A stretch of 64,000 nucleotides of DNA from positions 21,936,020 to 22,000,019 of the forward strand of contig NC_080546.1 of the NCBI RefSeq assembly GCF_028640845.1, in the 5' to 3' direction. Made by a program: the position numbers and the translations under genes. This document shows positions 58,648 through 64,000 of this stretch, piece after piece; the first letter of the stretch is position 1, and each line of letters opens with the position of its first letter. The stretch comes from Ahaetulla prasina. Lineage: Eukaryota > Chordata > Lepidosauria > Squamata > Colubridae. Under the pieces are notes generated by a model. The model saw nothing but the letters and a program-made list of their open reading frames with translations, did not search any database and had not been told where the DNA came from.

Positions 58648-59244
58648 TATATTAATTTGCAAGTTTGGACGATTCGGAGTAACATTGAAAAATGCACCAC
58701 TTTATGGTCAGTTGTCGATAGGATTCAGTGATATGTGGACAGTATTCAAAGTTGAGTTCAAGCCATCCCATTGGTTAGAAGTGGCCCAACCATCACAAAG
58801 AATAAAGCAATTGCCTTGGGTTGCAAATGACATCGTAGACAGAGTCCCATCCTATGCCCCTGACAATCACCTCCATTTTTAATATTCCCTTTTTCAATCA
58901 GTGCTTAGCTAGCAGCAATTTTACTTTCTCCAGATACTTTCCTTCATGATATTATTGACGGCATTTTTCTGTATGTATGAGTCGAGAGGCACAAATGCAC
59001 CAGCAGGACAAATATCTACAGTATGTGTTGTTCTGTTCCCATGATACATCTTGGTGCACTGCGGCATTCGTTGCTATAACCAGCCAGCAGTGCCAACATA
59101 GAAATGAACAACCAGCAAGAAATTAGACTGCAGAGCAATTAGCCTGTTGCCTTAAAGTGTGTAGTTGGATCGGTCCTGTATTAGCTTAATCTGCTGTTTA
59201 ATTTATGTTCTGCTGCCAGCCATCTTGGGTTAAAGGGCTGGATA
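58645..59244. other. Intronic sequence, no gene seen
   Basis: The frame running from the microsatellite to 58882 has no recognised domain. The 59000-59200 stretch is of balanced composition with no repeat recognised. Confidence 0.45.
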
Positions 59245-59462
59245 GAAACTAATCAAGGAAAGAACCAACCTAGAACTAAGAAGAAATTTCCTGACCGTGT
59301 AATTAATCAGTGGAACGGCTTCAGAAGTTGTGGGTGTTGCATCAGTGCATTTTTAAGAAGAGACTGGACAGACATATGCCTGAAATGGTGTAGTGTTTCC
59401 TGTTTGAGCAGGGAGTTCGACTAGAAGACCTTCAAGGTCCCCTCAAAATCTCTTATTCTGGA
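59245..59462 (+). pseudogene. CR1 LINE 3' end, short
   Basis: Contains gaaccaacctagaactaaga, aagagactggacagacata and a gttcgactagaagacc segment, ending in the degraded CR1 terminus ctcaaaatctcttattctg. Family as at 12736. Confidence 0.82.
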
Positions 59463-60469
59463 CTGAGAACTTGTGAATTTAATTACACAATCATTGACTT
59501 GGATGAATCTCTTTTTAAGCTTAGTTTATGACACTGTTATTTAAGAAATAAATTGATGAGAGATAATCCCCTCCCCTTATATGAATTTGTGTCTCAGGGA
59601 GAAAGGTAGAATTACATGAAATAAAATGAACTTTTTATTCAGGCACAAAATATGCTAAAAACCCTTCACCGCTTCACACAGCTTGCATTTCTCTCTCTCT
59701 CTATAAAGATTATTAGGGCACTGTGCCATTTTAAACTTAGGATGACAAAGAGAAAAATACAGCAATAATTGCAGTAGCATACATAGATATAGTGATAAAG
59801 AACGTCAATATAATAAACTAGGAACATTTATATTTACTGCAGGGAAAGAAAAGGGAATATACTTGAAATAGATAAAAATCTAAGCTAGTTCCTGGAGTCT
59901 GGTTTTGGCTCTCTAAAGCATTAATTCAAACTTGAATTTAGAGTACAAGTTTTTAATCTTCTCCGTTCCTAACACACTATGTTTATGAAAAAATCATTCT
60001 AAAAACAGCTTTATTAACTTGTAATAGTGACAATTTGTTGTTACTGCTTCCTTACAACCTAAACCCTACTTTGCCTGCTGAAAAAAGTGACACAGGCAGC
60101 CACAAGTAATATTTTTTTTCCTCGCACACACTTTGGAATTAGTTTCTTTTCTTTTTGTTTATTTCCATCAGCATGGAACGATGTGGTGTAACACTTGAAA
60201 TGACACCATTACTCTCCACCAGGTCAGTGATCTACAAACTAAAAGGACTTCTAATATCGACTGGCATAATAAGCTGTAATGTCCTTAAAGTACCAACTGG
60301 AGATTATCAAGTGAATAATATCCTTTTTAAGGAAAGGGCATAATTGCGTATTTACAAGGCAGCTTGTTGCTTCCTTTTGTACTTAGTCCACTATTCCACT
60401 ACACTAACAGACACTGATTAGCTGTGAAATGTGCTTATTGGAGTAAATTCCATTAGTGAACTAATCAGG
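59463..60469. other. Intronic sequence, no gene seen
   Basis: AT-rich. No feature recognised. Confidence 0.5.
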
Positions 60470-60525
60470 AGAGGGAGGGGGAGGGGAGGGGGAGGGGAAG
60501 AGAGGGGGGGGAGAGGAAGGGAGAT
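60470..60525 (+). repeat. G-rich purine tract with G-quadruplex potential
   Basis: Several separate runs of three or more G (GGGAGGGGGAGGGG-type) with 1-nt loops, then a G8 run. It is G-rich on the plus strand, C-rich in the UNC5C transcript. Confidence 0.85.
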
Positions 60526-61421
60526 TAGTAAATCTATTGTTGATATACAACTACAATGTCTATGTGGTTTCCTATGCAGAAGTCATATTCTCACTGTGAT
60601 TCCAGTCTTTTGCCTACCGTGTGTTAACAAAACCTCTTTTTGTGTAAAAGAAAGCTTTGATTCCCCCCCTCACCCCCCACACAATTTATCTAATGAAAGA
60701 ATTGCTTACAGCGTAGAAATCAGTATTGGAAGCTGATTTCCATCCCCTGTTCAATTTTCTGTTGGAACTTTTAAAATCCAGATCCAATGTTGTCCTACAG
60801 GGTTCATGTGGTCTGTTATGATTATTGCACTGAATGTATTTGCATATCTAATGTACTCTTTCCTAAACTAGTACCCTCCAGTTGTGTTGGGAAATAGCTG
60901 TCGGAGATGCTATTGAGAATTCTAGGAACTTTCGTGCAAAACTCTTGCATGGTACACCAGCTTGCAGATAGCAAGTTCAGAATAAGTTTCTGTAAATACA
61001 AGTCTGTGCCTGAAAAACTCCCCAAAAACAGTGAGATTCAAGTCACTGTTTATAGCTTAAATTAAAAACAACCCAAAGTTCCCTTTTAAAAAAATATGCA
61101 GTTCCATCTCACCTTGCTTGTATTTACTTTCTCAGATAATGCATCCACAGTTCTTACATTAATTTTCATTAAAATAAGTTTAATAATTTAAAAATATCCT
61201 TGCATTAAATTCATTAAAATCAAGGGGGTTGACTAAATGCAAAGTCATTTCACATACAAAAATTTTCCTATTAAAATATTAATCCAGTGCATCTTAATAG
61301 TTCCCTAGTTTGGTTCCCTCAAAATATGTTTGACATGGTCTCCCTAAACAGCATGCCACTCATGACAACGACTGAAAAGGACACATCTCCAGGCCCTAAA
61401 GTTAGGAACAGCTATTCCATA
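60526..61421. other. Intronic sequence, no gene seen
   Basis: AT-rich intron up to the second Gypsy element. No feature recognised. Confidence 0.5.
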
Positions 61422-61609
61422 TGTAATGTATTTTGAACTTTGAGAGGGAATTTTGGGCGGGAAAATTGCACGTTGCTGATTGGTTGAAGCCTCAACCAAA
61501 AGAGTATTTAAAGAGGGGTTTTTGCCAGTTGTCTTTGCTGGGGTCACAATAAACTAAAGAGCTGTTGTCACTCACTGGTCTCCTGCCTCTTCATTGCCCG
61601 AACTTAACA
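61422..61609 (+). repeat. 5' LTR of Gypsy element 2
   Basis: 188 bp, tgtaatgtattttgaac to cccgaacttaaca. It shares the start, the tgctgattgg box, the aaagagctgttgtcact block and the end with element 1. It has a gtatttaaag TATA-like box, an aataaac poly-A-signal-like motif and one GC-rich box (ttgggcgggaaaa). Confidence 0.94.
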
Positions 61610-61610
61610 T

Positions 61611-61628
61611 TGGCGACGAGGGTGGGAT
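61611..61628 (+). promoter_or_regulatory. Primer-binding site, tRNA-Ser type
   Basis: tggcgacgagggtgggat, one base after the LTR. It is perfectly complementary to the 3' end of vertebrate tRNA-Ser(GCU) with CCA, as I remember that tRNA. Confidence 0.85.
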
Positions 61629-61709
61629 GTTGAGGCAGTGAGATCGTTAAAGAGCTAAAGGAACCAGGAATTCGCGAACCCAGCCAGTTCTCAAAGGCGG
61701 AAAATAGCG

Positions 61710-62636
61710 ATGTCCAGCTACACGCCGCCAGCGCCATTTGACCCAGCAAAGGAGAAATGGGGGTCATACATGGCTCGCTTTGAGTGTTTCCTCGAAACAA
61801 ACGAACTACAGGGAGTCTCGGATAATCGGAAGCGAACGTACTTCTTGAGCCACTGGGGTCCAGAGGTCTTCGATACGGCGGAGTCACTCTCAGAGCCAAC
61901 GCCGGTACAATCGGTACCGTGGCAGACACTACAAACAACACTTCGAGCGCACTATGCACCGGTACCCTCAAAGTTCGTCCAACGGTTCGAGTTGAGGCAA
62001 CGGGTACAGCAAGAGGGCGAATCAATAAGCGTGTACATGGCCACGTTGAGGAAAGCCGCAAACCACTGTGAGTACAGAGATTTGGAGGATTCCTTACTCG
62101 AACAACTCATTTGTGGGGTCAGGGACATCAGACTACAAAGGCGGCTGCTGGCTAAAAGCAACCTGACTTTAGCGATAGCCCTGGACGAAGCCAGAGCTCA
62201 CGAGATGTCCACCAAGGCGGCGGAAACCTTGCAAAAGCCAAATGCGCAGGGTGCCGGGACAAAGACTACACCGGTCCACAGCGAGGAAGTCCAGGCCGAA
62301 TCGGAAGGTGAGGAAGGGGAAGAGGTGTTCCACACCGGGAGGCTGGAGAGAGGTGACTGGGACGAATGTGTGAGTTGTGGGGGCCAACACCAACGGCAAA
62401 ACTGCAGATTCAAGGACGCGGTTTGTCGGCGGTGTGAAAAAAAAGGACACATAGCTCGGGCCTGCCGAGTCCCCCAACCTTCCCACCAAAAATTCAAACC
62501 GACCAATCAGAGCACGGGAGCAGCGAAGCGGCCCGGGATTGGTCCATTTAAAAAGGGCGTGAAGTTAAACCAGACCACTGTGAGAGTGGGCCACGGATCG
62601 ACACGACTTGAGAAGAAAATATTTACCCAAGTCTAG
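61710..62636 (+). CDS. Gag of Gypsy element 2
   Basis: A 308-residue open frame from ATG 61710 to a UAG at 62634. It makes the structural capsid/nucleocapsid protein that packages element RNA in cytoplasmic particles. The first 165 residues form the capsid-like domain conserved with element 1 (FDPAKEKWGSYMARF, GVSDNRKRTYFLSHWG, LLEQLICGVRDIRLQRRLL). An acidic linker (about 190-210) follows, then two cysteine knuckles: CVSCGGQHQRQNC from residue 220 (spacing C-2-C-3-H-4-C) and CRRCEKKGHIARAC from residue 239 (canonical C-2-C-4-H-4-C). The C-terminus is basic. Protease continues in the same reading frame after the UAG. This is the longest undamaged retroelement frame in the window. Confidence 0.93.
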   Translation: MSSYTPPAPFDPAKEKWGSYMARFECFLETNELQGVSDNRKRTYFLSHWGPEVFDTAESLSEPTPVQSVPWQTLQTTLRAHYAPVPSKFVQRFELRQRVQQEGESISVYMATLRKAANHCEYRDLEDSLLEQLICGVRDIRLQRRLLAKSNLTLAIALDEARAHEMSTKAAETLQKPNAQGAGTKTTPVHSEEVQAESEGEEGEEVFHTGRLERGDWDECVSCGGQHQRQNCRFKDAVCRRCEKKGHIARACRVPQPSHQKFKPTNQSTGAAKRPGIGPFKKGVKLNQTTVRVGHGSTRLEKKIFTQV

Positions 62637-64000
62637 ATTGAAGGGGTGCAGTGCCAAATGGAAGTAGACACTGGGTCGTCAATCACAATTATGTCCTGGG
62701 ACACCATCGTGAGAGACTTGCCAGCCATCGCAAAACGTCAGCTACAAACCCAGAAGCTGAGAGTGCAAGACTACCAAGGGAATCGGATCCCTGTTCGAGG
62801 AGTCACATCCGTCCAAGTCAAATATGGACAATTCAAAAAGACTCTGCCAATCACCATAGTAAACGGAACTCTACCGAGTTTGCTAGGGCTGGACTGGTTC
62901 CGAGTTTTGGGCATGGGAGTGACCGGAGTCCACAGGAACGACGTCATCCTCAAAGACGAACTACTGAAGGAGTTCAAGGACGTTTTCAAGGATTGCCTGG
63001 GCAAGTACGTGGGGACCCCTATTTCTTTCAACCTTGACCCCCAAGTCGCCCCCATCCGCCCTAAAGCCCAAAATTGACCGAGAATTAGACAAGCTAGTAA
63101 GCCAGGGAATACTAGTCCCCGTCGATCATGCAAAATGGGAGACACCCATAGTAACCCCAGTCAAACCGGACGGATCAGTCCGGATTTGCGCTGACTACAA
63201 AGCAACACTTAACAAAGCGTTGCAGAAAAGTGCATACCCCGTTCCAGTGGTGCAACATTTGCTGCACTCATTAGGGCAAGGGCAGGTCTTCGCCAAACTC
63301 GATTTGGCCCAAGCCTACCAGCAGCTACCAGTAGATAGCAGCACAGCTGAGGCACAGACAATTGTCACGCACTGCGGGGCTTTCAAATGTACACGACTCC
63401 AGTTCGGAGTTAGCGTGGCCCCAGGGCTCTTCCAGAACCTAATGGAGCGATTATTACAGGGCCTACCAGGAGTGGTACCATACTTCGACGATGTATTGGT
63501 ATCAGCTGAAAACTTAGAGGAACTCGGGGTAAAACTAAGGAAGGTATTGGGCATTTTTAGGTCTGCTGGGCTTAAAGTTAAGCTCAACAAATGCCACATT
63601 GGGGTGAAATCTGTAGAATTCCTAGGATACCGAATAGACAGGGAAGGGATCCACCCCACGGAGAGCAAGGTACGGGCCATTAGAAAGGCCCCAGCCCCCA
63701 AAAATAAAACAGAATTACAGGCATTCTTGGGGCTTGTTAATTTCTATGCGGTATTCTTAAAGAATAAAGCAACAGTAGCCGAACCGGCTACATAAGTTGC
63801 TAGCAAAGAAAGCTGTGTGGTCCTAGGGCAGAGAAGAGGCTAGGGCATTTGAGGGGGTAAAAAACCTTTTGTCCAGCGATAGCCTCCTCATCCAGTACAA
63901 TGGCACGTTGCCACTAGTACTAGTTTGCGATGCTTCACCATATGGGGTGGGGGCTGTGCTCAGCCATAGGTTACCGAATGGAACAGAAGCCCCTATAGCG
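62637..64000 (+). pseudogene. pol of Gypsy element 2: PR, RT, RNase H start (frameshifted, partial)
   Basis: In frame with gag after its UAG. Protease: VDTGSSITIMSWD at about 62664-62702 and LPSLLGLDWFR near 62870-62905. The frame is lost at about 63057, where, compared with element 1, roughly 26 bases are missing just before the RT domain. RT resumes at about 63058 in another frame (KLVSQGILVPVDHAKWETPI, CADYKATLNKALQKSAYPVP, LDLAQAYQQLPV) with YFDDVLVS at 63481. An extra base near 63785 ends that frame. RNase H coding (VLVCDASPYGVGAVLSH) continues to the window end. Confidence 0.92.

Larger units (their letters stand above)
61422..64000 (+). mobile_element. Ty3/Gypsy LTR retrotransposon, 5' part (element 2, cut by window end)
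   Basis: Starts with a 188-bp LTR after flank ccata, followed by a primer-binding site, a complete gag frame and pol through the start of RNase H. It is clearly the same family as element 1 along its length but diverged in LTR and protein. The 3' half and second LTR are outside the window. Also antisense to UNC5C. Confidence 0.95.

Noticed and set aside
58541..58882. 113-codon open frame on the plus strand
   Set aside because: It is carried across a (CA)n(GA)n microsatellite (HTHT and RERE peptides), and the rest shows no domain, splice border or promoter.
61591..63701. Minus-strand frames opposite gag and RT of element 2 (156 and 128 codons)
   Set aside because: Shadows of the plus-strand retroelement genes, with no domain of their own.

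Overview
The window looks like about 64 kb of a squamate reptile genome, most likely a snake. The evidence is its repeats: CR1-L3 LINE copies whose 3' ends run straight into AATAG-type pentanucleotide arrays (known from snakes), chicken-type CR1 and BovB LINE fragments, Sauria-type tRNA SINEs with BovB-like tails, many short hAT-like and Tc1/mariner-like MITEs, and two Ty3/Gypsy elements. The species call is inference; I recognise no species-specific sequence.

The only host gene I can support is UNC5C, a netrin receptor, on the minus strand. Four coding exons are visible, in transcript order 57237-57134 (start of the second Ig domain), 30403-30223 (rest of that Ig domain), 24729-24562 (first thrombospondin type-1 repeat) and 21132-20968 (second thrombospondin repeat). 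All have AG/GT splice borders and compatible phases. The introns between them are about 26.7, 5.5 and 3.4 kb. The 5' exons (signal peptide, first Ig) lie beyond base 64000. The transmembrane and ZU5/death-domain exons lie before base 1, because I see none in the 21 kb downstream of the last exon.

Everything else is intron, mostly mobile-element debris. By region: 1-21 kb holds CR1-L3 with a long ATTCT array, two CR1 copies, hAT and mariner MITEs, a solo LTR, and an LTR that has been split by a microinversion. 21-30 kb holds exons, MITEs, a BovB fragment and Penelope-like 3' ends. 30-43 kb holds SINEs, CR1-L3 copies, an L2-like LINE and a complete mariner-type MITE. 43.7-48.8 kb holds a complete Gypsy provirus-like copy (identical 188-bp LTRs, exact 5-bp target duplication) nested in an older hAT element. 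50-56 kb holds SINEs, an L2-like tail, CR1, and a 629-bp solo LTR nested in a hAT MITE. 61.4-64 kb holds the 5' part of a second Gypsy copy that runs off the window.

The most informative observations are the two related Gypsy elements, which appear to use serine tRNA as primer and lie antisense to UNC5C; the coding breaks of the first copy, many of which are single-base shortenings in short homopolymers despite identical LTRs; the LTR/CR1 microinversion near 10.3-10.5 kb; and matching purine/pyrimidine pentanucleotide tracts about 155 nt upstream of two UNC5C splice acceptors. I found no RNA genes, CRISPR arrays or bacterial-type features.
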